NCBI GenBank assembly: GCA_028565635.1
Contig: JAOXYB010095493.1
Span: 1-21,825 of the forward strand
Source: Phoronis ovalis
Taxonomy: Eukaryota; Phoronida; Phoronidae
Reading direction: 5' to 3'
Length of the DNA: 21,825 nt
The notes beneath the pieces are model-generated. The model was given only the letters and a program-made list of their open reading frames with translations. It did not search any database and was not told the DNA's origin. The first letter of the stretch is position 1. Each line of letters starts with the position of its first letter. Below are positions 10,201 through 18,116 of this stretch, piece after piece. The position numbers were made by a program, and so were the translations under genes.

Positions 10201-13200
10201 GTTTCAACCTTACATACAACTGACTTAGTAAAAAGATTAACATGCACTAGGTTTACTGGTGCTTCAACAGTAAAATAAGTGATGGGAATAGGTTAAACCA
10301 AAGCCAAGAGCAAGCAAGCTATGTTGTTACATTAAAACAAAAGGGGCAAATGCAAGGTGTTAGCAAATATATAGCCTTGCCTGTTGATTTAATTTATTCA
10401 AGCTTTCGCTGGATGAATGTGGCAAATTATGTAATGCAGCGGTACTCGCTTCCAGTTCCCGAACAGCTGCTGCTAAATCAAGGGCTGTGTCAAAATGGCC
10501 CTGTGAGAGGAAATACAATTGTGTTATATGTTAGTGGCCTAGTACTAAACATACACCATGCTGCATCACTAAACTAGTGAACTAACTACACATATATCAG
10601 TAGCTTTACTGTACAAGCCCAAATTTTAATCATAACTGTACTTAATCTGAAAGGATTGATCTATGTGTTGGACAAACCACTGTATAGATGATTTCTAACT
10701 AAGTACAATAAAATTAACTAATCAACATACTTTGTCACTTTCTTGGCACGGAGAATGACTCATTTTACTGTTCTGTTCTAATACTTTGTTGCAACACTAG
10801 GAACATTTTTCTATGCACAAAGAGTGGGATGATAATCAAAAGACATTGCTTCTAACCTACTACATTCAATTGTATACCAACTATGTGTAAGCACAACAAC
10901 AGGCTAGCATTCTCTACAAATATGTAAAACACTTAATCTTTATCTAGTGCTTAGATCTAGAGTTCTATTTTTTTGGGTTCAACTTTTTATTTGACATATA
11001 TGATTTCCTGATAAAATTCTCACATTTAATAGCATTCAACAACTTCCAAGGCATGAATTAAAATACTTTGTTTTGGTGTAACATACTTTATGAAGTGAAT
11101 TATAGAGTTATCATATTGTCCACACACTTGTATTGAAAGGGACACATCACATATCTGGTCCTGATGGGGATTTTATTTTCACGAAATGATGTCTGTTATG
11201 GATGCATAACAGTAATGAATAAATCCAATATGGAAACCTTAGAAAGTACAGGGTTGTACCATAAAATGCTCACCAGTTAACACAATGGTACAGTATTAAA
11301 TGGAATATTATAGTATTTTATATTAAATTCCAACCAATAAAAAAAGGTATGCTGTGATGCTAGAAAATACAGCCAATATATAAAACATTTCATAGAATCG
11401 AAATGAGAAATAATACAAGTTTATTTTCATAGACCATTTAACAGCCAAAGTTAATAGTAAACATACAAGTACAAATGAATGTCTAGAAAATTTCTAGTTA
11501 TCAATTAAGTATTCAAAACCAGCTCTGGGCGGGAGACATTTTTATTGCTCATTTCTACGCAGAGGTATACTAATATAAGAGCCTCATCATAGCACAAATT
11601 ACAACTTGGATTCATTTACTCACTCAGATTAATTGTATGACAACATGGCAAGTCAACATTTTTCTATTAAAATTTGGCTGTCAAAACAGAGGATTACAGT
11701 AAAGCAAGAAGGAGAATGTGTCACTTTATACCTCTTGTGTAGCAGTGGGTGTTGGTAAATCACTATCATTCTCCTGCGAGTCTTGCCGATCAAATTCCTC
11801 TTGATGCTTCCTGGCTGCCATTTGAGCCAATTCCTGAGTGTTCATATACACAGGCTGGGGAATTACTGCAAAACGGATTAACATGATAAATAACAAATAT
11901 AGTGTCCTTCTAAGCAGTAACCAGTTACATACACCAGGTTGGTACAGCACCGGTCAGTTAATTCTTGAACACAAAATTATTTTTAGCTCGATAGTTTCTA
12001 AACACACCTTCACTGCACAAAGGGAATATGAAAAAACATGAAAAAATTACTTTTTTTTTTTGAAAAACGCTATGCAAAAAAAATACAGAAATGTACATAT
12101 AATAAAATTACAAGATAACAACTGTAATAGTACATCCAATTATTTATTAACCTGAGCATTAAAGTACTGTCATTTTCACAATTTTTATCAGTATTTTTTT
12201 TCTGCAAAAAAGTTTCTGATACTTAAGTTTAGGTATTAGACAAGTTTAGTAGAAGCAAAGCGTCTCTTTTCTATGAAATTTTTAACAGGCTTTAGTGCAA
12301 TTGTTATAATATTATTATACGTATGAAAATATAAGATGTGACTATACTATAATGGATAAACAAATAGTGTCATTCCATTAAATTACATAACAAACGAGTG
12401 TCCAAAGATCTTCTGAATAAACTTAATACATTTTAAAACAAATATAAACGTGCAACGAAAGCATTTCCAACCAAAGTTTAATTTAAGAAGTTTTTAGATT
12501 TTATCACTTGGAAAACTGTCATTCAAAAGATAAAAAACAAAGTTAACAGAAAAAATGAGTACAAAAGCTAGCCATACTTTACCAGAGAACAGTACAGAGA
12601 ACTGATAATAAACGGTTTCCAGGCTTGCTGTGCATACCATGCAGAATCGGTTGCACACATCTAAGATAATTTTGAAAAATTTATATTTTACCGTTCTCGT
12701 TTGATTCAATATCATGATCATCGTCATCACTTTGGACAGTCTCAAGCTTACTTTGATCAGGATGAACTTGGTTATAGTCTGGTATTGTGGGTGTGCGCAC
12801 AGCTTTTGCCTTTGGTTTGGGTCCAACTGGAGGCCTGTCTCCAGGTTTCGACATCACTTTTGGTCTGTTGGGAGTAGCAACACATGGTTTCCGTGGCAAC
12901 TGAGCTAAAAAACAAAGCAGAGCCGACTTGTATCATTTTTTGAAAATACATGATACGACTGCCCTAGTCATAAAGGTAGAAGTGCAAGGCTCTCTTACTA
13001 GAGGAAAACTTGTTAAAGAAAGCGGGTTGTTTAAGATTACTAGGCTGGATAAGATAGCTGTTACACGGAGTATAGCAGGTATCAACATTTTTCCCTTATA
13101 AAATTTGAGTGCTATTGATGACTTTAATATGTTAGTTAAATTAAACATATCTGTAAATAATTATTCCTACATTACCTGTATGAAGCTGGTGTTCTTGAAG

Positions 13201-16200
13201 CTCGTACATGTTTTTAGGTATTGTTTGAGGACGATCTAATGCAGGTGCCTCAAATGTTTGAGATGTCAGAGGTAGGCGTACATGGCTCTTCTCATAAGCT
13301 GCAACGAAACAGTTGAATTAAAAACTTAGTATGCCACATGCAAATAACTACTAAACTGAGCAGTTATAGATCATATATACCACATACCAAATATTTCTGA
13401 TGTTATAAGATCACATGTGAGACATTTTCAAATTTCAGCATCAATTATACTGTATGCAAAAAATAACATGGTAGACTGAAGTCATACTTGCGCTCGGAGA
13501 AAGACACAAGAAGCATACCTGTTGAAATCGTATGAGGTCTTTCTGGTTCATTGGTTTTCTGTAGACAGGGTAGATCTGGCCAGTCAGCCCATAATGACAC
13601 AGGTGTAGTAGGACCTGGGTAAGGCGATGAAGGTGTGGATGCATTGCTGCCATAGTCATTATCCTCAGCATTGACATTCTGAAATTATAATGAGATGTTA
13701 CACAATAAATTAATCTGCATTCACACAAACCATATAACATTACAGTTGTGTCAACTTGAATTTGTTGTTAAATGCTAGGAACTTGATTACCTAACTGAAC
13801 TCATGAACTTTAAATAGTAAAATTATTAACAGTTCTGTATTAAGTAAGTTAGGAAGATATGTGAGGTATTTATGTAATCTGTTTGGTAAGGAAGTTCCTA
13901 ACACTTTGTAACAGCTGCAAAATGTGAAGCAATCTAAAATAGTATGCAAGTATTTTAAAATGAAACAGTAAAAACTCATGATAGGATCTAACATGTTACA
14001 CAAATGGCTTAAGTTTCAGGTCTTTAAAGATAAAAAAAAGCTAGCTCAGCTACGGTAGGTAAAGGAAATCCAACAATTTTACAAAGAAAATGTTAACATG
14101 TGTTCAATATTAAAATCAGTCTTTGCAAAACAAAATGCAAATTCAAACTGAATGTGTAAAGAAAAAATTAAAGCTTAATATGCAAAGGTAAACGATATAA
14201 ACAAAATTAAAGAATACATAGGAAGTGAAACAATGCCAGTAAAGTAGGTAAGAGTTTTTGTTAGCAGGGCATAGAACACTCCACAATACCTTTCGTTTAT
14301 ATTCCAAAGGAGGGGGAGTTAATGGCTTCAGGAACAGTGTGTCTTGTGACGTAAAGCCAGAATCTTGAGATGAAATACTTGACAACCGCATAGTGCCAGG
14401 TGGTGGCTGCTGGTAAACGTAAAAGCAGAGATAAATATTTAACTTCAGCCACAGTTTCTCAGTTCAGCCACAGTTAATAAATGCAAACCCATATCTGATG
14501 CCCAAAGTCAAACAGAACTTTTATTTTCAGTTACTGAATTACGGAAAACATGTACTGCATAGCAATTAAACAAAGCAATTAGTACAAAATCAGAATTAAA
14601 CTCAGGCATAAAATTAATTCCAAAATACAACCAAATTACATGTAGCACCAGCAAAAAGGGTCATGCAGAAAAACAGATTTTAAGTTGTGTTTTTTAAAGA
14701 AACGAAATGGTTACATTTAATCTATTATCTTATACAGTGATTTGTCTTAATGTGTCCATGTTTCATATAAGCTTGATTCCTTTTTATTGCTGGTCTTCTT
14801 TTTGCCAAGTCAAGGAATAATGAAATGCGTAAATCCAGCCAGACAAGATGTTGTATAACAAAATTATAACAAAACATCTTTTCTTACAGAAACTTTACCA
14901 ACAATAATTTCCAAGAGATATTTCACTGCATGTTAGATATCCGGTTATACAGTGGTGTTACTGAAGGCTATGCCGTGGTGAACAAGTCAAACACTATACA
15001 AAAGACATTATCAAATCCAATGGAATTGGTAACTAAGCAATACAATGGAATCCATTTACCTGTTTGTGTCTGTGGTGATGGCTGGGAGAGTGGGATTTGC
15101 TAGATCCACTGGACGAACTATTAATACTGCTGATACTGCACATGCTAGACTTGCGCGATCCCAGAGAACTCGGAGAACTAGGTGGAGTCTGAAAATAAAT
15201 TTGCATAAACTTAAATGATGTAGTCATATTGTTCAGCTACAGAGATTTTGTTTAAATTTTGTTTGTTTACACTAATTTTTATACATATTTTGCGCAAAAT
15301 GCAAAATAATATTTCATCCGAGACTGGCTTTGTAACTGTTATAGAATAACAAGTTGTCAGCAGTATCTCAATACTGTTTATGATAACATTTGTGTGTATC
15401 AAGTGTATACAACCCAGTAGTAATATAATTTTAAACTACATCCAATCTAGATGTACCTACCTACTTATACAAAAAGTTTCATAGCTACCTGTACCTGGAA
15501 GGACCACTGTGAATCACTACTCTTAAGATCAGTTAATACTTGTTCACTGGATTCTGGCAGTAGATGTGGGTCACTAGCATGCATGCACAAACTGTCAACA
15601 ATCTCTTGAAGATGTGTCACCTCAGTCAACATCGAAATCTCTTCATCCTGATATATAGAATGCATTATTGTACAAAAACTGAAACACACCAGTTTTTTGG
15701 TCTAATGTATACAAATTTTGGTTGCATTTTTAAATCAAAAGTGTAATTATTTTTCAGCATACAATTTTTCTACCTGAGAGCCAGCATAAAATTGTTTGTC
15801 TAATATCATGTGAACTACTGCCTTTTGTAATATCATCACATGCAACTTAAGTGTTGTAATTTGCACATTTTGCATTACTTACCACTACAGGTTTAAGAAA
15901 GCTGATGAATGTACAAAAATGGGTTCTTTCTTCTATCATGGCATGTCTTACAGCCCCTTTCTCTGTTTCCTCTAGCAGTAACAGTTTGTCACCTACATCT
16001 CTCATTGCAGTTTGTAGTTGATTTTGCATTTCATATTTACCTAAGAATAGGAGGAGGAAGAGAAAAAACTTCAAAATCTGCAGTGCTAGTTAGCTTATTC
16101 ATCTGTTGTTTTCTTCCTTTTAGTGCAGTACTGCACATCTCACTTTCTAGTACCGACTCCCTCCTGTTCATGAGTGCATGTGTGTTGAATGAATATAAAC

Positions 16201-17814
16201 ACAACTCGGTTACTTGCGCCAACTTTTACAAATTTACTATTTTACCAATATCAAAGAGCTGTTATGCAGTACATATTCATATGTAAGGAACTAGCTTGCT
16301 TCATGTCTGAAGGGAACTTAGTACAGGTTAAATGAATGATAATGACAAAGAGGTTTCACCATTTATTAAGTTATCTTTTTTGACTGATTGGTACCTTATT
16401 TCATGACATATATAAAGAAAAATTTTGGAAATTACAAAATGTACAACTGAAACTTTGCATTTGTGAAACCCTGAATTTTACAAAATTGTCTTTACCTTTT
16501 TTAAGTTTTTTCTGTATTCGAATAGAGTCTGAAGATGATCTTTTAATCTCCTGCCTTGCCTTTTTATATTCTACAGAAAAATAAAAAGTATAATAATTTG
16601 TTATGCAATTGAATATGATCAAATTTTATAGCTTTCATGCAGGAGATGTAATAGCTACTTGCAAACCTAACAGATGACCAGTCACCATAGAATAATTTTG
16701 CAGGTGAAGCACAATCAGCAGTCACCAATTTCTGTTGCCAGAAACACACTTGTCACATTTTATGGTGACTTCAGAAATTAGATACTGGCGCTCTAGCAAA
16801 TTACATATATGACCCTCTTAGAAATTTAGGATACTCATCGATACATACATACATCTTTAATAGGAAGACTGTTTGTACTCGTATAAGGATGAGACAGTAA
16901 AACTCCCACAGTCATAGGTTCAAGCTTTTTGTGAATTACTGAATGAAAACTACCAGGGCTAAATTAAGGATGCCCATTTAGTAAGTCAATATATATAATC
17001 TTACCTTTTGCATGATCCTTATCCATCTGTGCTACATTCCTTTTCCATTCCTCTAATTTATCTTGTAATGGATTAACTAGTCCATCAAATATCAAACTAA
17101 AACAGTGAAATATTCTTCAGCCTCAAGGCAAAAATATTCAACAAAACAGCTAAATCTAAGGCTGAAATTTGGTAGTGTATTAGAAGCACTGTTTATTGAA
17201 CAGTTTCTTCTTTGCAGGCTTAATTTTGAAACTAGTTTATCGTGGTAGCACTTCAAAAGTCAATTTATTGTTTAAAATGAATAATATTTTGATATACCTT
17301 TTGCTCGTATGCTTATTATTATTATTACATTTTAACTAGAAAGTAGGCATTATTTAATCTTGCGTTGTTTACCCAACACAGGAATGGAATTTCTGCTCAA
17401 AATTATGATGCAATATATAGTATTTTTCAAACAGAGCCAATAGCCCAAACTAGTGATATATTTTTTTAAAACAATTTTAAATGCCTCAAACGGGAGTGGT
17501 TGATAGCCTGCACAGCAAGCAGCAGTGTTTGCATTATACTGGCATTGATCTTGAAACTGGAACCACCAATGGTTGTCTTTTTGTAGTTATTTTGACAGAT
17601 CAAGACAGCTGTATATGCAGGGGGCAATGATCCTTTTTCTACTTTTCTATTTTAGACAAATACATACACAGTTTAAGACATTTCTGCAGCTGATTAAAAG
17701 GGAGACCAACATAGAGAAATAAAACATACCTGTTAAAAGACTTGAGTTTGTTCTCTATACTTTTGTGGCGAATACATAACCTTGTCATTGATTTGCCCAT
17801 TTCTTTAGTAGCAC
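6591..17814 (-). CDS. MTSS1: MTSS1/MTSS2-like I-BAR and WH2 protein (5' end beyond window)
   Basis: Fifteen coding exons join in one frame: 17730-17814, 17005-17096, 16496-16570, 15883-16040, 15495-15647, 15060-15188, 14290-14406, 13519-13678, 13176-13298, 12692-12904, 11732-11865, 10381-10500 (cassette), 8595-8769, 8010-8150 and 6591-7207. They give 829 complete residues plus stop; about 70 N-terminal residues are missing. Human MTSS1 is 755, and 789 of these residues remain without the cassette. In order: most of the I-BAR/IMD domain, a TPPSSPS Ser-rich linker, a DSGFTS motif, Pro-rich segments, SLQCSSGY, RRPAST, GVATIRR, and a C-terminal WH2 ending LKKAVCNDRSAPKIS. MTSS proteins bind PI(4,5)P2, induce outward membrane curvature and bind G-actin and cortactin in protrusions and spines. 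Vertebrates have two paralogues, so the symbol denotes the family. Confidence 0.95.
7208..8009 (-). other. MTSS intron 14, containing a decayed exon copy
   Basis: An 802-base phase-1 intron, GTTTGT to TTGTAG. Its notable content is a degenerate copy of exon 14 near 7440-7510 (separate entry). A GC-richer patch at 7711-7745 was examined and not called. Confidence 0.8.
7440..7510 (-). pseudogene. Decayed duplicate of MTSS exon 14
   Basis: On the minus strand, about 30 bases (7471-7500) match the start of exon 14 nearly exactly: CTTTGATTCAAGT, then TTATTGA, CCTGAACC. The translation DSTFDSSVIEPEPWF resembles DFDSSFIEPEPEPEP. The AG acceptor that abuts exon 14 is replaced by CTAC, the GAGCCT repeat is shortened, an inverted repeat CTGAACC/GGTTCAG sits at 7462-7477, and TGA TAA stops follow where the parent reads VDK. 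It lies about 650 bases downstream of the parent exon in the next intron. Tandem exon duplication followed by decay is inferred. A weak alternative exon cannot be excluded. Confidence 0.6.
8010..8150 (-). CDS. MTSS1: MTSS exon 14: EPEPEPEP repeat and RRPAST motif
   Basis: Acceptor CAATTTTCAG, donor GTTTGT; phase 1 to 1, 47 codons. It reads DFDSSFIEPEPEPEPQVD, then KYSTMPRSSGEASRCY, then SSRRPASTTG. The last parts align with human MTSS1 KSSTIPRNSDISQSYRR and KRPASTAG. A GAGCCT hexamer is repeated three times, followed by the variant unit GAACCA, producing the Glu-Pro run. Confidence 0.92.
8107..8131 (-). repeat. GAGCCT hexanucleotide repeat coding for Glu-Pro
   Basis: Three tandem GAGCCT units and a variant GAACCA unit within exon 14 encode EPEPEPEP. 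The unit length is a multiple of three, so copy-number change keeps the frame. The decayed exon copy at 7440-7510 has fewer units. Confidence 0.7.
8151..8594 (-). other. MTSS intron 13
   Basis: A 444-base phase-1 intron, GTAAGA to TTTCAG. AT-rich; nothing else is recognised. Confidence 0.85.
8595..8769 (-). CDS. MTSS1: MTSS exon 13 (duplicated pair, copy B): IRELEATTASL and SLQCSSGY
   Basis: Acceptor CTGTTTCCAG, donor GTAAGA; phase 0 to 1. It encodes SSELADAIRELEATTASLEN, then RTSRTSLQCSSGYGT and SNSEDSV. The second part is nearly identical to human MTSS1 RSSRDSLQCSSGYST and CSEDT, so this is the ancestral exon. Its first ~30 residues resemble the upstream cassette exon at 10381-10500, which points to exon duplication. 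Confidence 0.93.
8770..10380 (-). other. MTSS intron 12 (GC-AG type)
   Basis: A 1,611-base phase-0 intron that begins with GCAAGG instead of GT and ends in TTTCCAG. AT-rich, with no further exon or mobile element recognised. Confidence 0.65.
10381..10500 (-). CDS. MTSS1: MTSS exon 12 (duplicated pair, copy A): putative cassette exon with GC donor
   Basis: The acceptor TCCTCTCACAG is strong. The exon is exactly 40 codons (phase 0 to 0), so inclusion or skipping keeps the frame. It reads FDTALDLAAAVRELEASTAAL, a relative of AIRELEATTASL in exon 13. Its 3' end is CAG followed by GCAAGG, the favoured context of GC-AG introns; no GT donor is nearby and read-through meets a TAA. GC donors are often used in alternative splicing. 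It cannot replace exon 13, because joining it to exon 14 would break the frame. Expression is unproven. Confidence 0.7.
10501..11731 (-). other. MTSS intron 11
   Basis: A 1,231-base phase-0 intron, GTATAA to CTCACAG. AT-rich, with no other feature recognised. Confidence 0.8.
11732..11865 (-). CDS. MTSS1: MTSS exon 11: YMNTQELAQMAA segment
   Basis: Acceptor TTTTGCAG, donor GTATAA; phase 1 to 0. It encodes VIPQPVYMNTQELAQMAARK, then an acidic/Gln-rich stretch ending LPTPTATQE. The helix-like MNTQELAQMAARKHQEEF suggests a short conserved interaction segment. I could not align it confidently with the human protein, but the phases force its inclusion between exons 10 and 12 or 13. Confidence 0.85.
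11866..12691 (-). other. MTSS intron 10
   Basis: An 826-base phase-1 intron, GTAAAA to TTTGCAG. It contains an 11-base T run at 12051-12061. The 110-codon minus-strand frame at 12494-12826 is an out-of-frame shadow of exon 10 extended into the intron. Confidence 0.8.
12692..12904 (-). CDS. MTSS1: MTSS exon 10: proline-rich segment and acidic tail
   Basis: Acceptor TTTTTTAG, donor GTAAAA; 71 codons, phase 1 to 1. The basic Pro-rich part MSKPGDRPPVGPKPKAKAV resembles SH3 ligands of the cortactin-binding kind; human MTSS1 has PPLPGPKP. VRTPTIPDYNQ resembles human VKTPTVPD, and DDDDHD makes an acidic tail. In human MTSS1 the TPTVPD motif lies after GVATIRR, whereas here the similar motif comes well before it. 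Confidence 0.9.
13176..13298 (-). CDS. MTSS1: MTSS exon 9: DRPQTIP segment
   Basis: Acceptor TTTCGTTGCAG, donor GTAATG; 41 codons, phase 1 to 1. It reads AYEKSHVRLPLTSQTFEAPA, then LDRPQTIPKNMYELQEHQLH. DRPQTIP may correspond to QRPRSMTV of human MTSS1. Being frame-neutral, it could be skipped, but nothing in the sequence shows this. Confidence 0.82.
13519..13678 (-). CDS. MTSS1: MTSS exon 8: SLWADWPDLP segment
   Basis: Acceptor TAATTTCAG, donor GTATGC; 53 codons plus one base. VSLWADWPDLPCLQKTNEP then ERPHTIST aligns with IPSWKDWAKPGPYDQPLV and KREP of human MTSS1, including the paired tryptophans. The correct frame differs from the longer open frame on this strand and is fixed by the neighbouring phases. 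Confidence 0.88.
13679..14289 (-). other. MTSS intron 7
   Basis: A 611-base phase-0 intron, GTATTG to TTTCAG. AT-rich; no feature recognised. Confidence 0.8.
14290..14406 (-). CDS. MTSS1: MTSS exon 7: conserved SSQDSGFTSQD (DSGxxS) segment
   Basis: 39 codons, phase 0 to 0, donor GTATTG. It reads PPPGTMRLSSISSQDSGFTS, then QDTLFLKPLTPPPLEYKRK, matching human RLSSVSSHDSGFISQDAF. DSGFTS fits the DSGxxS beta-TrCP phosphodegron. The acceptor is CAGCAG, so the alternative exon start is 14409, adding one glutamine. Confidence 0.93.
14407..15059 (-). other. MTSS intron 6
   Basis: About 650 bases, phase 0, GTAAAT to CAGCAG. Close to the acceptor is a 13-base direct repeat, TTCAGCCACAGTT on the plus strand, at 14444-14456 and 14463-14475. 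No exon is seen. Confidence 0.8.
15060..15188 (-). CDS. MTSS1: MTSS exon 6: TPPSSPS serine-rich linker
   Basis: Acceptor ATTTTCAG, donor GTAAAT; 43 codons, phase 0 to 0. TPPSSPSSLGSRKSSMCSI, then a Ser-rich run and SHSPSHHHRHKQ. It aligns with human TPPSSPSTTMSRKSSVCSSL and SHSPSSHYRYR. This is the serine-rich segment just after the I-BAR domain, a probable phosphorylation hub. Confidence 0.95.
15189..15494 (-). other. MTSS intron 5
   Basis: A 306-base phase-0 intron, GTACAG to TTTTCAG. It carries a second possible donor six bases in. Nothing else is seen. Confidence 0.85.
15495..15647 (-). CDS. MTSS1: MTSS exon 5: end of I-BAR domain
   Basis: Acceptor ATATATCAG; 51 codons, phase 0. DEEISMLTEVTHLQEIVDSL, then SDPHLLPESSEQVLTDLK and DSQWSFQ, matching human EEEISMLGEITHLQ, MDPHKLPSSSEQVILDLK and YSWSYQ. 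These are the last IMD helix and the cap of the domain. Donor GTACAG; a competing GTAGCT six bases later would add Val-Gln. Confidence 0.95.
15883..16040 (-). CDS. MTSS1: MTSS exon 4: I-BAR helix with LLLEETEKGAVRHAMIEER
   Basis: Acceptor CTATTCTTAG, donor GTAAGT; phase 1 to 0. It reads KYEMQNQLQTAMRDVGDKL, then LLLEETEKGAVRHAMIEER and THFCTFISFLKPVV. It aligns with human IQPQLDSALQDVNDKYLLLE and EERGRFCTFISMLRPV. This is a core antiparallel helix of the dimeric inverse-BAR domain. Confidence 0.95.
16041..16495 (-). other. MTSS intron 3
   Basis: A 455-base phase-1 intron, GTAAAG to TTCTTAG. Open frames on both strands (for example 15909-16286 plus) are shadows or random. No exon is seen. Confidence 0.85.
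16496..16570 (-). CDS. MTSS1: MTSS exon 3: basic I-BAR segment EYKKARQEIK
   Basis: Acceptor TTTTTCTGTAG, donor GTAAAG; 25 codons, phase 1 to 1. It reads EYKKARQEIKRSSSDSIR, then IQKKLKKG. It matches human EYKKARQEIKKKSSDTLK and LQKKAKKG almost residue for residue. The lysine cluster is the positively charged tip region implicated in PI(4,5)P2 and actin contact in the family. Confidence 0.95.
16571..17004 (-). other. MTSS intron 2
   Basis: A 434-base phase-1 intron, GTAAGA to CTGTAG. No further feature is recognised. Confidence 0.85.
17005..17096 (-). CDS. MTSS1: MTSS exon 2: I-BAR segment LVNPLQDKLEEWK
   Basis: Acceptor CTGTTTTAG, donor GTAAGA; phase 2 to 1. It reads LIFDGLVNPLQDKLEEWKRN, then VAQMDKDHAK. 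It aligns with human LIDCLINPLQEQMEEWKK and VANQLDKDHAK. It has no ATG and is too short for most open-frame searches, but both phases fit and it is needed for the domain. Confidence 0.94.
17097..17729 (-). other. MTSS intron 1 (of those in this window)
   Basis: A 633-base phase-2 intron, GTATGT to GTTTTAG. AT-rich; no feature recognised. Confidence 0.85.
17730..17814 (-). CDS. MTSS1: MTSS exon 1 of window: I-BAR segment TRLCIRHKSIENKL
   Basis: Acceptor TATTTTACAG, donor GTATGT; phase 1 to 2. It reads GATKEMGKSMTRLCIRHK, then SIENKLKSFN. It aligns with human GTREIGSALTRMCMRHR and SIEAKLRQFS, from about residue 71 of the human protein. The phase-1 start needs an upstream exon, so the protein's first ~70 residues are encoded further right. 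Confidence 0.93.
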
Positions 17815-18083
17815 CTGTAAAATATTAACTGGATGTTATTAAACAACACACATTATACTCACTGTGAAGCAGGTAAAGGATTGTTACAAGGGTGGGCCTT
17901 TTTCAAATATCCACTGGATGGCTACGGAACTTGTAGTACACCAACATAATTATATAGATTAGAAGACCAATAACAGAACAAGGATTACTAAATACACACT
18001 GGACACAGGAAACATTCACATAATCAATACATATAGCTGGACAGTAAATCACTTGGGTAACCGCATCATCCTCAATGATATAT

Positions 18084-18116
18084 ATGTTATTCACATTATG
18101 AAGAAGTGAATAACAT
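18084..18116. repeat. Perfect 11-bp inverted repeat (stem-loop)
   Basis: ATGTTATTCAC at 18084-18094 pairs perfectly with GTGAATAACAT at 18106-18116 around an 11-base loop. The symmetry ends outside these positions. It may be a hairpin in the intron or a remnant of a miniature element. It is too short to be a typical microRNA precursor as it stands. Confidence 0.6.

Noticed and set aside
8595-10500. Exons 12 and 13 as mutually exclusive alternatives
   Set aside because: Exon 12 ends in phase 0 but exon 14 starts in phase 1, so replacing exon 13 would shift the frame; cassette use is the consistent model.
12494-12826. 110-codon minus-strand open frame
   Set aside because: Out-of-frame reading of MTSS exon 10 running into the following intron; hydrophobic low-complexity translation.
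15909-16286. 125-codon plus-strand open frame, long for this AT-rich region
   Set aside because: Antisense shadow of MTSS exon 4 and its intron; no recognisable protein pattern.
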